Position numbers and translations under genes: made by a program
Origin: Phaeocystidibacter marisrubri
Lineage (GTDB): Bacteria > Bacteroidota > Bacteroidia > Flavobacteriales > Schleiferiaceae
DNA: 64,000 bases
Direction: 5' to 3'
Assembly (NCBI RefSeq): GCF_008933165.1
Contig: NZ_WBVQ01000002.1
Span: 643,569-707,568 of the forward strand
Notes under the pieces: model-generated
The model's input: the letters and a program-made list of their open reading frames with translations, nothing else
Told to the model about the DNA's origin: nothing
Databases searched by the model: none
Shown: positions 19,160 to 27,446 of the stretch, one piece after another
Numbering within the stretch: position 1 is the stretch's first letter
Layout of the letters: each line of letters opens with the position of its first letter

Positions 19160-19585
19160 ATGCTGAAGAAACTTTTTTTTCTGACCCCACTTTTTTTTCT
19201 CGGATGCGGGAAAGACTTGCCTCAACAAATACCAAATGTATTTGTGAGCGAGTATGTTTACCTCAATAACCCTTCTTCTCAAGCCATCAATTTTATTGGT
19301 GGGTCCATTTACCATACAGGCGGCTACCGCGGATTGGTTATTTACAGAAGGTATATGAACGGAGATTCCAACGACTGGGTTGTCTATGATCGCGCTTGCC
19401 CCGATCATTATTCCAGAGATTGTGGACTTCTAAAAGTTGAAGAAGATATCTACCTGGGTTGTGGATGTGACGACACTCAATTCTTGATGTTCGACGGTTC
19501 TTTGGTGAAAGGATCCGCAGAATACCCTCTCCTCACCTATCACGTAAATTGGCAGGGCGATAAACTCCACATCACGAATAATTAA
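19160..19585 (+). CDS. small lipoprotein with degenerate Rieske-like fold
   Basis: A 141-residue lipoprotein (lipobox FFLGC, Cys16, after MLKKLFFLTPLFF). The central part resembles the Rieske-like domain lipoproteins of Bacteroidota: GLVIYRRY, then VVYDRACPDHYSRDCGLLKVEEDIYLGCGCDDTQFLMFDGSLVKGSAEYPLLTYHV. A true Rieske protein has C-x-H and C-x2-H ligands for a 2Fe-2S cluster. Here Cys80-x2-His83, Cys88 and Cys101-x-Cys103 are found instead, so the normal ligand set is lost or altered. It may bind another metal, form disulfides, or be a cluster-free relative. The start at the second Met gives the clean lipoprotein signal. It stands alone between two opposite operons. Confidence 0.6.
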   Translation: MLKKLFFLTPLFFLGCGKDLPQQIPNVFVSEYVYLNNPSSQAINFIGGSIYHTGGYRGLVIYRRYMNGDSNDWVVYDRACPDHYSRDCGLLKVEEDIYLGCGCDDTQFLMFDGSLVKGSAEYPLLTYHVNWQGDKLHITNN

Positions 19586-19611
19586 GACTTCCCTATATAT
19601 AGTGGTATAAA

Positions 19612-19641
19612 AAAAGGGCGTCCAATTTTGGACGCCCTTTT
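19612..19641. terminator. bidirectional intrinsic terminator
   Basis: A near-perfect palindrome (AAAAGGGCGTCCAA and TTGGACGCCCTTTT around a minimal loop) between the convergent Rieske-like and ahcY genes; A and T runs on either side let it work for both strands. Confidence 0.9.
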
Positions 19642-19661
19642 CTATGAGACAAAAACACAGC

Positions 19662-20978
19662 TTAGTATCTGTAGTATTCTGGCTTGTACGGACCTTCAAC
19701 GGTAACTCCGATGTAATCCGCTTGCTCTTTTGAAAGTGTCTCCAACTCTACACCAATTGCATCCAAATGGAAAGCTGCTACTTTCTCATCCAAATGCTTC
19801 GGCAAAGTATACACCTCATTCTTATATTGATCGGCCTTGGTGTACAATTCAATCTGTGCCAACACTTGGTTGGTGAATGAATTCGACATCACAAAGCTAG
19901 GGTGCCCTGTAGCACAACCCAAGTTCACCAAGCGACCTTCAGCAAGTAGAAGAATGTCTTTACCATCAATAGTATACTTGTCAACTTGTGGTTTGATTTC
20001 AACATGTGTACTGCCGTAATTGGCTTTCAACCAAGCAACGTCAATCTCATTGTCGAAGTGGCCAATATTACATACAATGGCCTTATCATTCATCAATTTG
20101 AAGTGCTCTCCACGGATGATGTCTTTGTTTCCTGTAGCTGTAACAATAATGTTCGCACGAGGAATAGCATTCTCCATACGCTTCACTTCGTAGCCGTCCA
20201 TTGCAGCCTGCAAAGCACAGATTGGATCAATTTCGGTTACGATTACACGTGCACCCGCACCTCGTAGCGAAGCCGCTGTACCTTTACCCACATCACCATA
20301 TCCAGCAACAACCGCAACTTTACCTGCAATCATTACATCTGTAGCACGGCGAATTGCATCAACAGCACTTTCTTTACAACCGTACTTGTTGTCGAACTTC
20401 GACTTGGTTACGGAGTCGTTAACATTGATCGCTGGCATTGGAAGAGTTCCTTTGGCCATACGCTCGTACAAACGGTGCACACCAGTAGTGGTCTCTTCAG
20501 AAATACCACCAATACCATCTACCAAGTGTGGATAGCGATCCAAGACCATGTTGGTCAGGTCACCACCATCATCCAAAATCATATTGAGTGGCTGACGATC
20601 TTCTCCGAAGAAAAGAGTCTGCTCAATACACCAATCAAATTCCTCATCGGTCATGCCCTTCCAAGCATAAACTGGAATTCCAGCGGCTGCAATTGCGGCA
20701 GCAGCATGATCTTGAGTTGAGAAGATGTTGCAGGAAGACCAAGTTACATCTGCACCCAATTCAACCAATGTTTCAATCAAAACAGCGGTTTGAATGGTCA
20801 TGTGCAAACAACCTGCAATTCTAGCGCCTTTCAATGGCTTACTCGGTCCGTATTCTTTACGAATGGACATCAAACCTGGCATTTCTGCCTCGGCCAATTC
20901 GATTTCTTTGCGACCCCAGTCTGCTAAAGAAATATCTTTTACCTTATATGGAACGTAGTTCGTGATCGTCTCGCTCAT
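19662..20978 (-). CDS. ahcY: adenosylhomocysteinase (S-adenosyl-L-homocysteine hydrolase)
   Basis: Cytosolic enzyme of 438 residues that splits S-adenosylhomocysteine into homocysteine and adenosine, with bound NAD. It recycles the product of methyltransferases. Visible signatures: [16 protein letters not shown] at about 56 (substrate domain), the catalytic region [13 protein letters not shown], the NAD-binding [18 protein letters not shown], and the C-terminal KPEYYRY, whose Lys and Tyr reach into the cofactor site of the neighbouring subunit. Length is normal. It is transcribed alone, between its own promoter and a strong terminator. Confidence 0.97.
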   Translation of the reverse strand: MSETITNYVPYKVKDISLADWGRKEIELAEAEMPGLMSIRKEYGPSKPLKGARIAGCLHMTIQTAVLIETLVELGADVTWSSCNIFSTQDHAAAAIAAAGIPVYAWKGMTDEEFDWCIEQTLFFGEDRQPLNMILDDGGDLTNMVLDRYPHLVDGIGGISEETTTGVHRLYERMAKGTLPMPAINVNDSVTKSKFDNKYGCKESAVDAIRRATDVMIAGKVAVVAGYGDVGKGTAASLRGAGARVIVTEIDPICALQAAMDGYEVKRMENAIPRANIIVTATGNKDIIRGEHFKLMNDKAIVCNIGHFDNEIDVAWLKANYGSTHVEIKPQVDKYTIDGKDILLLAEGRLVNLGCATGHPSFVMSNSFTNQVLAQIELYTKADQYKNEVYTLPKHLDEKVAAFHLDAIGVELETLSKEQADYIGVTVEGPYKPEYYRY

Positions 20979-21007
20979 TCTATCTAATTTGCATGATTTA
21001 CGGCTGA

Positions 21008-21015
21008 CAAAGATA
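21008..21015 (-). promoter_or_regulatory. -7 promoter element of ahcY
   Basis: TATCTTTG on the minus strand matches TAnnTTTG and would give a leader of about 26 nt. No SAM- or SAH-riboswitch-like structure is seen. Confidence 0.5.
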
Positions 21016-21049
21016 CAATTCTAACAACGAAAACACAGTCAGGTTCACA

Positions 21050-21688
21050 GTGGAGTCCCCCGAACATTACTTATATCACCCTGAAAGCGACGTATCTATC
21101 AATCTGGTTAGCATTGATTGGGTTGATGAAAAAGACGCAGAATGGCTTCATCCGAATGATATCGCGCGTTTAGATGAGAAGATTCACCACGCGATGAAGC
21201 GAAGAGAATTCATTGCAGCCCGAACCGCTTTGCGAATTTTGGTGCCCAATTATATGCTTCACTACGAAGGACGATGTCCGATCTTAGATGGAAAAGGGTT
21301 CATTTCCCTTGCACACAGTCCCCAATTTGGAGCGGCCATTCATCACCCAACGCGGCGGGTAGGAATTGACGTTGAACCAGAGCGACCCAAACTTAAATCC
21401 CTGGCAAGGAAATTTTTAAACGCAGCCGAATTAGATGATATCGCTCGTGGTAATGAGCAATTTAAACTTCAGATAATGTGGGGAGCCAAAGAAGCGTTAT
21501 TCAAATTACACCGAATGGGTGGAATAGAATTTAAGAAGCACTTATTTTTAGACCCTATTCCGAGTACTAAGTCGGGAACCTTCAAAGCTAAAATTGTAAC
21601 AGAAACTGAAAACACACCCTGTAAAATCGGATACTTCTTTCACGAAAATCAATACGTAGTTTACGCCGTAAGTGAAATAGCGCTTTAA
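21050..21688 (+). CDS. 4'-phosphopantetheinyl transferase superfamily protein
   Basis: A 212-residue enzyme of the Sfp/AcpT type that would move the phosphopantetheine arm from CoA to a carrier protein. Motifs: FISLAHSPQFGAAIHHP, RRVGIDVEPERPK (Mg-binding Asp/Glu) and IMWGAKEALFKLHRMGGIEF (Glu and Lys of the catalytic WxxKEA motif). It starts with GTG; the next ATG in frame lies deep inside the fold, so GTG is the best choice. No polyketide or peptide synthetase is near, so its target is probably the fatty-acid acyl carrier protein or a distant cluster. It is divergent from ahcY and followed closely by GGGP synthase. Confidence 0.88.
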   Translation: MESPEHYLYHPESDVSINLVSIDWVDEKDAEWLHPNDIARLDEKIHHAMKRREFIAARTALRILVPNYMLHYEGRCPILDGKGFISLAHSPQFGAAIHHPTRRVGIDVEPERPKLKSLARKFLNAAELDDIARGNEQFKLQIMWGAKEALFKLHRMGGIEFKKHLFLDPIPSTKSGTFKAKIVTETENTPCKIGYFFHENQYVVYAVSEIAL

Positions 21689-21699
21689 ACTCGATTTTG

Positions 21700-21707
21700 T
21701 AGGTTTG
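21700..21707 (+). promoter_or_regulatory. -7 promoter element of the GGGP synthase operon
   Basis: TAGGTTTG matches TAnnTTTG, 13 nt before the ATG, giving a leader of roughly 9 nt. Confidence 0.5.
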
Positions 21708-21720
21708 CAAAAACCATCCA

Positions 21721-22482
21721 ATGGACCAATCCATACGGACATATCTCCAGAATCTTCGCTCCAACGGGGAAAAACGGTTAGCAGTTCTTATCGATCCAGA
21801 TAAGGCAGGAACCGAATATCTCCACCGTGTGGTTGATGTTGTTAATCGATGTGGCATCGAGCTTATCTTCTTTGGGGGAAGTTTGCTCACTCGTTACGAA
21901 CTCGACGAACACATTCGAACCATTAAATCCATCACCGACGCAAAAGTTATTCTCTTTCCTGGAAGTTCACTCCAAGTGAGTTCGGAAGCGGATGCATTAC
22001 TTTTCTTGTCGCTCATTTCAGGTAGAAATCCCGAATTGTTAATTGGACAGCACGTTCTCGCCGCTCCCATGATTCGGCAGTATAACTTGGAAGCACTTTC
22101 CACCGGCTATATGTTGGTAGATGGTGGTAAACCAACCACCGCTTCTTACATTTCTGGCACCCTTCCACTTCCTGCTGACAAGCCCGATATTGCAAGTGTA
22201 ACGGCTATGGCCGGTGAACTTCTCGGACTTCAACACCTTTACTTAGACGCAGGTAGCGGTGCCATGAATCCTGTATCCGCAGAGATCATTGCCGCTGTTC
22301 GAAAAGTCACTTCCACCCCATTGATTGTAGGTGGAGGAATGCGTACGGTTGATCAAGCTGTGGCTGCTGCAAATGCTGGCGCCGACATTGTTGTGGTTGG
22401 CAATGCCGCAGAGAAAAACCCTGAACTCCTGGAAGATATTGCACACAACGTGCACGCTATAAAGGTTAAGACCCAAGCATGA
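21721..22482 (+). CDS. geranylgeranylglyceryl phosphate synthase family (PcrB/GGGPS group II)
   Basis: A 253-residue TIM-barrel enzyme that joins a polyprenyl diphosphate to glycerol-1-phosphate through an ether bond, the step familiar from archaeal lipids; group II homologues are known in Bacteroidota. Motifs: LAVLIDPDKAG at the first strand, FFGGSLLT, PGSSLQVS, LYLDAGSGAMNPVSAE and IVGGGMRTVDQA / ADIVVVGNAAEKNP (phosphate loops). The stop overlaps the following YkoF-like gene as ATGA, so they share a transcript. Which ether lipid the cell makes, if any, is unknown from the sequence. Confidence 0.92.
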   Translation: MDQSIRTYLQNLRSNGEKRLAVLIDPDKAGTEYLHRVVDVVNRCGIELIFFGGSLLTRYELDEHIRTIKSITDAKVILFPGSSLQVSSEADALLFLSLISGRNPELLIGQHVLAAPMIRQYNLEALSTGYMLVDGGKPTTASYISGTLPLPADKPDIASVTAMAGELLGLQHLYLDAGSGAMNPVSAEIIAAVRKVTSTPLIVGGGMRTVDQAVAAANAGADIVVVGNAAEKNPELLEDIAHNVHAIKVKTQA

Positions 22483-22754
22483 TTTTCACCGTCGAAATTT
22501 CCTGCTATCCACTCTCTGAGAACTATCTTGAAATTGTGGACAGCTTCATTGTTGCAATGAATCAGTATCCTGATTTAAAAGTGGTAACCCATCACAGTTC
22601 TACCTTGGTAATCGGACCGAGCTCTAGCGTTTTTCCCGCACTTGAAAAAGAGATTCAAAACTCATTTGAAACATACGGAAAAGCCTCATTTGTGATGAAA
22701 GTTCTAGGAGGAGACTTGACGCAATCGGTGGACATTTCACCTTATGCCCAATAA
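22479..22754 (+). CDS. YkoF-like thiamine/HMP-binding protein
   Basis: A 91-residue protein of the YkoF/MTH1187 ferredoxin-like fold, with the N terminus IFTVEISCYPLSENYLEIVDSFI and the central STLVIGPSSSVFPALEKEIQNSF. In other bacteria such domains bind thiamine or its pyrimidine moiety. It overlaps the GGGP synthase stop (ATGA) and the start of the NadR-like kinase by 11 bp. A TPP riboswitch and its TonB receptor follow 575 bp later, which supports a role in thiamine handling. The sequence alone does not show the ligand. No membrane segments or signal are present, so it is cytosolic. Confidence 0.65.
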   Translation: MIFTVEISCYPLSENYLEIVDSFIVAMNQYPDLKVVTHHSSTLVIGPSSSVFPALEKEIQNSFETYGKASFVMKVLGGDLTQSVDISPYAQ

Positions 22755-23256
22755 GATCGTCGTCACCGGACCTGAATCTACCGGTAAATCATCCATTTCT
22801 TCTTTGCTGGCCGAGGAACTGAACGCTGTTCATGTCCCGGAAATGGCACGCGGGTATTTAGAGCAACTCGATTCTCCTTATTCAGAAGAAGACATGCATG
22901 CCATGGCAAATCTTCAGTTTGAAAAGGAGCTAGATGCTGCAAACTCAGATGTCAACACAGTAGTGTGTGATACCGATTTGCTCACGTTCATCATTTGGTG
23001 GGAGGTGAAGTTTGGAAGATGTCCAGATACATGGAAGAACCTGTGGATGAACAACCTACCGGATTTCTACCTAATCATGGATATTGATCTTCCATGGGAA
23101 GACGATCCACTGCGTGAGCATCCTCACCGCAGGGCTGAACTCATGGAGCGGTACACGTTGAAAATCGAGGAGTGTAAAATCCCCTATTCCATTATTTCAG
23201 GAAGCGGCGAGGAGCGGTTTCATCAAGCCCTTGCTGCCATTCACACAATCTACTAG
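22744..23256 (+). CDS. NadR-like P-loop kinase (AAA family ATPase)
   Basis: A 170-residue cytosolic protein equal to the C-terminal ribosylnicotinamide-kinase-like domain of NadR, without the nucleotidyltransferase domain. The P loop is VVTGPESTGKSSIS (residues 6-19); VPEMARGYL, VCDTDLLTFIIWWEVKFG and LPWEDDPLREHPHRR (lid with Arg/His) are typical of the family. Its place between a YkoF-like protein and a TPP-riboswitch-controlled receptor suggests that it phosphorylates a vitamin after uptake, either thiamine or nicotinamide riboside. Choosing between them needs biochemistry. Co-transcribed with the two genes before it. Confidence 0.8.
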   Translation: MPNKIVVTGPESTGKSSISSLLAEELNAVHVPEMARGYLEQLDSPYSEEDMHAMANLQFEKELDAANSDVNTVVCDTDLLTFIIWWEVKFGRCPDTWKNLWMNNLPDFYLIMDIDLPWEDDPLREHPHRRAELMERYTLKIEECKIPYSIISGSGEERFHQALAAIHTIY

Positions 23257-23290
23257 GAAAGAGGTCTCTAGCGATTCTTCTGTCATTGTC

Positions 23291-23322
23291 TTTGTGATGT
23301 AAGAAATTGGTGCCTACCTTCG
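23291..23322 (+). promoter_or_regulatory. promoter of the TPP-riboswitch transcript
   Basis: -33 TTTG at 23291-23294 and -7 TACCTTCG at 23315-23322 with 20 bp between them, close to the Bacteroidota consensus. Transcription would start a few bases before the aptamer. Confidence 0.65.
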
Positions 23323-23328
23323 CGGCCA

Positions 23329-23410
23329 ATCTCACAGGGGTGTCCTTACTTTACGGTTTGGACTGAGATTATACCCTTTGAACCTGGGCAGGTAATGCTG
23401 CCAAGGGAAC
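23329..23410 (+). ncRNA. TPP riboswitch (thi element)
   Basis: The THI-box core is clear: CAGGGGTG at the 5' side, ACTGAGAT in the middle, then ACCCTTTGAACCTG and GGTAATGCTGCC with the closing AAGGGAAC. It binds thiamine diphosphate and represses the downstream gene. Six T residues follow at once (23411-23416), so the closing stem might take part in termination; otherwise it acts on translation of the TonB receptor 60 bp downstream. Confidence 0.95.
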
Positions 23411-23475
23411 TTTTTTACTTACAAACAAACCCAAGCGAGTAATTGCCCCTGTTATTCGTGATAATGCACATTATC

Positions 23476-25824
23476 ATGAAGCAATTTTCTATGCTTGGCA
23501 TTTTGTTCCTACTCAGCACGGTCGTCTACGGCCAAGCGAGTTTTAGGGGCAAGGTGCTAGACGATCAATCCGGTGAAAAAATCACTTTTGCCGTGATCAA
23601 ATCCACTTCCGAAAGAGTGATGACCAATAATTTAGGTCAGTTCGAAATCACTGTAAACCCGGGAGAAACACTCACTATCTCGGCCATTGGCTACGAAGAG
23701 CAGTCGGTTACGACCTCTTCGAACATGAGGGAAATCGTTATCCGCCTCATACCAGCCGTCGAAAAACTCGGCACGATTGAAGTTCTCGCGTTGCGAGCGG
23801 GTGAAGAGACGCCCATTGCAAAAACGAACCTCGATGAAAAAGACATCGAGAGTCAGGATTTTGCGAAAGACATGCCGTACATCCTAGAAAACACGCCTTC
23901 TGTGGTTTCTACTTCAGATGGAGGTACGGGTGTGGGTTACACCGGACTGCGAATTCGCGGTAGCGATCAATCGAGAATCAATGTAACCATCAACGGTGTT
24001 CCTGTAAATGACGCTGAATCTCAAGGGGTATTTTGGGTAAACACGCCCGACCTCGCTTCAAGCGTGAGTCAACTACAGATTCAGCGTGGCGTAGGTACAT
24101 CCACAAATGGAGGCGGTGCCTTTGGAGGTTCCATCAACATGGAAACCAAGAGCTTATCCAAAGAAGCATACGGTAGTCTAAACGTGGGTGGAGGTTCATT
24201 CAACACGCAGCGTTACACTCTGGCTTTTGGAACGGGACTGATTAACGGACATTGGACCTTAGACGCCCGCGCATCGCGAATTAAGAGTGACGGCTGGGTA
24301 GAACGCGCCAGCAGCGATTTAAAGAGCTACTACCTTGCCTTAGGATATATTCAAGGGAACACTACCGTTAAAGCACTCGTGTTTGGGGGCCGTGAGCGAA
24401 CGTACCAAGCTTGGTATGGAACCGACTCGGCTAACTATGCTGTCAATCCAAGGTTCAACTATGCCGGGGCTATTTATGATGACAATGGGGACATTGTAGA
24501 TTACTACGATGACCAAGTAGACAACTACGGTCAAGATTATTATCAACTCCACGTCAACCACAAGTTCAACGACAACTGGAGTGGTGGAGTTTCTGGATTC
24601 TACACCAGAGGCAAGGGATATTATGAGGAATATCAGCAAGGTCAAGCGTTTGCAGATTATGGTATGAACCCGATTTACACGGCTACAGATACCATCAATA
24701 CCACGGACCTTACTCGCCGACTTTGGCTGGACAACCATTACTACGGTGCCATGGCGAACCTACGTGGAGAGTGGGAAAACCTCACTTTGACCATCGGTGC
24801 TGCATGGAATCAATACGATGGCGATCACTACGGGACATTCCTATGGGCGGAATACGCGAGCAATCGCAAACCGGGTGATCGTTTCTACGACAACAACAGC
24901 ATTAAAACCGCTTGGAACGTTTACGGCAAGGCCGAATACCGCATAAATAACAAGTGGGGCGCTTACCTCGACTTGCAGGTACGCGGGGTAGACTATTCAG
25001 GTGCAGGACTTGAAGAAGAACAAACACCCATTTCATTTAGTGATAACCTCACTTTCTTCAATCCAAAAGCGGGGGTTACATATACGGTGAACGATCATTC
25101 TCGACTTTATCTTTCCTATGCCATGGCGAACCGCGAACCAAATCGCAAGGACTACCTGTTCGCCCCCAACAACGAGAACCCACGTCCAGAGCAATTGCAA
25201 GATATTGAAGTAGGATATGAAGGTGGAACCGAACTCGTTCAGTGGAGCATCAATGGCTATTATATGCACTACACCGACCAATTGGTGCTAACAGGTGCAT
25301 TGGACAATGTGGGCACGCCAATCCGCAAAAACGTTGGAACGAGCTATCGCCAAGGGATCGAGGTTTCATCAAAGTGGAAAATCAACGAACCTCTCACCAT
25401 CAGTCAGAACTTCACATTTAGCAACAACAGGAATGTGAACTACATCCAGAGTATTGGAGATACCACAACTCAAAACTTGGGCTCTACGCCTATCTCATAC
25501 TCACCACAAATCATTGCGAACATCACTGCGACTCTCCATCTTCCACTCAATTTGGATTTGGATATCATCCCGCGCTATGTTTCCAAGCAATACCTGACCA
25601 ATGAAGGCGATGAGCGCTATGTTTTGCCAGAGTACTTCATCACCGACTTGCGTCTTAGTGGTAGCTGGAGCTTTGACGGTGTTAGTAGATTGAGAGCCTA
25701 TGCCATGGCCAGCAACGTCTTCAGTGAAGAATACGCCTCCAATGGATACGCCTCCGGCGGATATATGGGATTCTATCCTCAAGCGCCAATCAACTATATG
25801 TTTGGGATCGAATTGAGCTTCTAA
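23476..25824 (+). CDS. TonB-dependent receptor under TPP control (thiamine-type, Omr1-like)
   Basis: A 782-residue outer-membrane receptor with a signal peptide (MKQFSMLGILFLLSTVVYGQ), a carboxypeptidase-like domain (about 22-105), a plug (about 115-235, with TPSVVSTSDGGTGVGYTGLRIRG and NGVPVNDAESQGVFWVNTPD) and a barrel ending in LSF. The plug pattern is that of vitamin and iron-type receptors rather than SusC. Because it follows a TPP riboswitch, it very likely imports thiamine or a precursor, as proposed for Omr1 in the CFB group. I chose the ATG giving MKQF; another ATG four codons earlier is possible. No inner-membrane PnuT-type transporter is adjacent. Confidence 0.9.
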   Translation: MKQFSMLGILFLLSTVVYGQASFRGKVLDDQSGEKITFAVIKSTSERVMTNNLGQFEITVNPGETLTISAIGYEEQSVTTSSNMREIVIRLIPAVEKLGTIEVLALRAGEETPIAKTNLDEKDIESQDFAKDMPYILENTPSVVSTSDGGTGVGYTGLRIRGSDQSRINVTINGVPVNDAESQGVFWVNTPDLASSVSQLQIQRGVGTSTNGGGAFGGSINMETKSLSKEAYGSLNVGGGSFNTQRYTLAFGTGLINGHWTLDARASRIKSDGWVERASSDLKSYYLALGYIQGNTTVKALVFGGRERTYQAWYGTDSANYAVNPRFNYAGAIYDDNGDIVDYYDDQVDNYGQDYYQLHVNHKFNDNWSGGVSGFYTRGKGYYEEYQQGQAFADYGMNPIYTATDTINTTDLTRRLWLDNHYYGAMANLRGEWENLTLTIGAAWNQYDGDHYGTFLWAEYASNRKPGDRFYDNNSIKTAWNVYGKAEYRINNKWGAYLDLQVRGVDYSGAGLEEEQTPISFSDNLTFFNPKAGVTYTVNDHSRLYLSYAMANREPNRKDYLFAPNNENPRPEQLQDIEVGYEGGTELVQWSINGYYMHYTDQLVLTGALDNVGTPIRKNVGTSYRQGIEVSSKWKINEPLTISQNFTFSNNRNVNYIQSIGDTTTQNLGSTPISYSPQIIANITATLHLPLNLDLDIIPRYVSKQYLTNEGDERYVLPEYFITDLRLSGSWSFDGVSRLRAYAMASNVFSEEYASNGYASGGYMGFYPQAPINYMFGIELSF

Positions 25825-25847
25825 AGCTATTGTAGATTGAATGCATG

Positions 25848-25873
25848 AAAGGGACTCGAAAGGGTCCCTTTTT
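25848..25873. terminator. bidirectional terminator
   Basis: AAAGGGAC and GTCCCTTT arms with a T run on the plus side, between the convergent thiamine receptor and LRR genes; its right arm touches the LRR stop codon. Confidence 0.75.
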
Positions 25874-26471
25874 AATGCCCTTTCTTGCCGCAGTCGCATC
25901 CATACGTTAGATGCACCTCTACATTCTCAATCCCTTCTGGATATCGGCGATAAAAGTCCTGTTCCGACAAATAGGTTTGGCGTAAATCCAACTCTCGAAG
26001 GGCTGGCATTTGCGTGATGGTACTTGGAAGAGTTGACACATCGGTATGCCACATGTCTAAATGTCGAAGGGCGCTCAAACGATGGATGCTATCGGGGAGC
26101 ATCTCAATTCGATTGTCTGCCAAATACAACTCTTCTAAGGATGCTAGCTCCAATATGGCTAAAGGGAAGGAAGTGAGTTCGTTCTTTTCCAGAATTAAAA
26201 TGCGCAAATGAGAGAGTGTGGACAAGGAGTCCGAGATAGAGGTTATGTCGTTCTTGCCTAAATCGAGGATTTCGAGGTTCGTAAAACGCCAAACTTCCGA
26301 AGGAATAGATGTCAAGTCATCTTTGCGAAGTTCCAAATGGATCACTTCTTTGGGAGTGCGAAGTGCATCTTCCAAATCGGTGTACACCTTCCCCTCCTGA
26401 CTCCAAAGATCAGTGCTGCAAACGATTGTTAACAAGGCACTAAGCCAAAGTACGCCGTGCGTCTTCTTCAT
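25872..26471 (-). CDS. exported leucine-rich-repeat protein
   Basis: A 199-residue protein with a signal peptide (MKKTHGVLWLSALLTIVCSTDLWSQ) and about five leucine-rich repeats of 23 residues (IHLELRKDDLTSIPSEVWRF, LEILDLGKNDITSISDSLSTL, LRILILEKNELTSFPLAIL and so on). The C terminus has Cys-Asp-Cys-Gly-Lys-Lys-Gly-His. The spacing and the LTSIP/LP phrases resemble the plant/ROCO-like repeats common in Bacteroidota. Its role is unknown; such proteins often bind other proteins in the periplasm. The first 32 bp of the gene lie inside the end of ribF, so it is expressed with ribF. Confidence 0.8.
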   Translation of the reverse strand: MKKTHGVLWLSALLTIVCSTDLWSQEGKVYTDLEDALRTPKEVIHLELRKDDLTSIPSEVWRFTNLEILDLGKNDITSISDSLSTLSHLRILILEKNELTSFPLAILELASLEELYLADNRIEMLPDSIHRLSALRHLDMWHTDVSTLPSTITQMPALRELDLRQTYLSEQDFYRRYPEGIENVEVHLTYGCDCGKKGH

Positions 26472-27372
26472 CGCGTTTCAATTGCTGCTTCAAGTCGTCT
26501 ACCGATTCAAATTTTTGCTCCGAACGAATTCGGCTCACAAACTCAATAACGAGTTTCTCCCCGTATAAATTTCCATCAAAATCTAGGATATTCACTTCAA
26601 TACGACGCTCGGTCCCGTGCACCGTTGGTCGATGGCCAATGTTACACATTCCCTTTGCAACGGCATCTGGACGCTGTGGGAAATTGACTTTTACGGCATA
26701 CACTCCATCGGCTGGAATCAGTTTATTGGGATCATTGATCTCCAAATTAGCCGTTGGGAATCCAATGGTTTGCCCAATCTGATCTCCCTTCACCACTCTA
26801 CCTGTCAGCAAGAACGGACATGTGAGATAAGCCGCGGCAGATTCTACATCTCCTTCACTCAATGCCGCACGAATCTTGGTTGAGCTCACTTTTACATCGT
26901 CAACATCTTGGGCGGGAATTTCTTCCACATCAAATCCGTAAACCGGTCCAAATTCCACCAAGTGCTCAAAGCTCCCTTCCCTATTTCTGCCAAAGTGATG
27001 GTCGTAACCAATCACTAGGTGCTTCGCTCCAATTTTATTCACAATCAAATTTCGAACAAACTCCAAAGAGCTCGTTCTGCTAAAATCCAGAGTGAAAGGA
27101 TGGATGATCAAGTGATCGAGTCCTGTTGCTTCGAGGAGACGAATTTTCTCGTCCAAGTTGGTAAGAAGCTTCAACTCCATATCGGGTTGAAGTACCGTAC
27201 GAGGATGAGGATGAAAGGTCAAAAGAACGGATTCGCCATTCACTTGTTTGGCCACTTCCACCAATCGCTGTAGAATACGTCTATGTCCCACATGAACCCC
27301 GTCAAACGTCCCAGTCGTAACTACCGCATTCGCACGGGTTTCGAACTCATCGATGGAGTGGTAAACTTTCAT
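26440..27372 (-). CDS. ribF: bifunctional riboflavin kinase/FAD synthetase
   Basis: Cytosolic enzyme of 310 residues that turns riboflavin into FMN and then FAD. N-terminal nucleotidyltransferase domain (about 15-185) with TTGTFDGVHVGHRRIL (HxGH type), LTFHPHPRTVL and SSTKIRAALSEGDV; C-terminal kinase domain (about 185-305) with GRVVKGDQIGQTIGFPTANLE (GxxPTAN Mg/ATP site) and VYAVKVNF. Length is normal. It has a promoter with a clear -7 box and shares its 3' end with the LRR protein gene. Confidence 0.97.
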   Translation of the reverse strand: MKVYHSIDEFETRANAVVTTGTFDGVHVGHRRILQRLVEVAKQVNGESVLLTFHPHPRTVLQPDMELKLLTNLDEKIRLLEATGLDHLIIHPFTLDFSRTSSLEFVRNLIVNKIGAKHLVIGYDHHFGRNREGSFEHLVEFGPVYGFDVEEIPAQDVDDVKVSSTKIRAALSEGDVESAAAYLTCPFLLTGRVVKGDQIGQTIGFPTANLEINDPNKLIPADGVYAVKVNFPQRPDAVAKGMCNIGHRPTVHGTERRIEVNILDFDGNLYGEKLVIEFVSRIRSEQKFESVDDLKQQLKRDEEDARRTLA

Positions 27373-27392
27373 TTGTATTGCCTATTTGAATT

Positions 27393-27400
27393 CAAAGGTA
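27393..27400 (-). promoter_or_regulatory. -7 promoter element of ribF
   Basis: TACCTTTG on the minus strand, leader of about 17 nt. No FMN riboswitch is seen here. Confidence 0.5.
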
Positions 27401-27446
27401 AAAATCCAGTAGATTTACGGGTACAGACACTTAACTTATCAAACAC

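Noticed and set aside
20979-21049. SAM or SAH riboswitch before ahcY
   Set aside because: The leader is too short (about 26 nt after the -7 box) and none of the conserved cores is present.
23443-23475. Upstream TTG or ATG start for the thiamine-type receptor
   Set aside because: The ATG at 23476 gives a standard signal peptide; the earlier codons lie in the riboswitch expression region.
27373-27446. FMN riboswitch before ribF
   Set aside because: The gap is only about 75 bp and holds just the promoter; no conserved FMN-aptamer segments.
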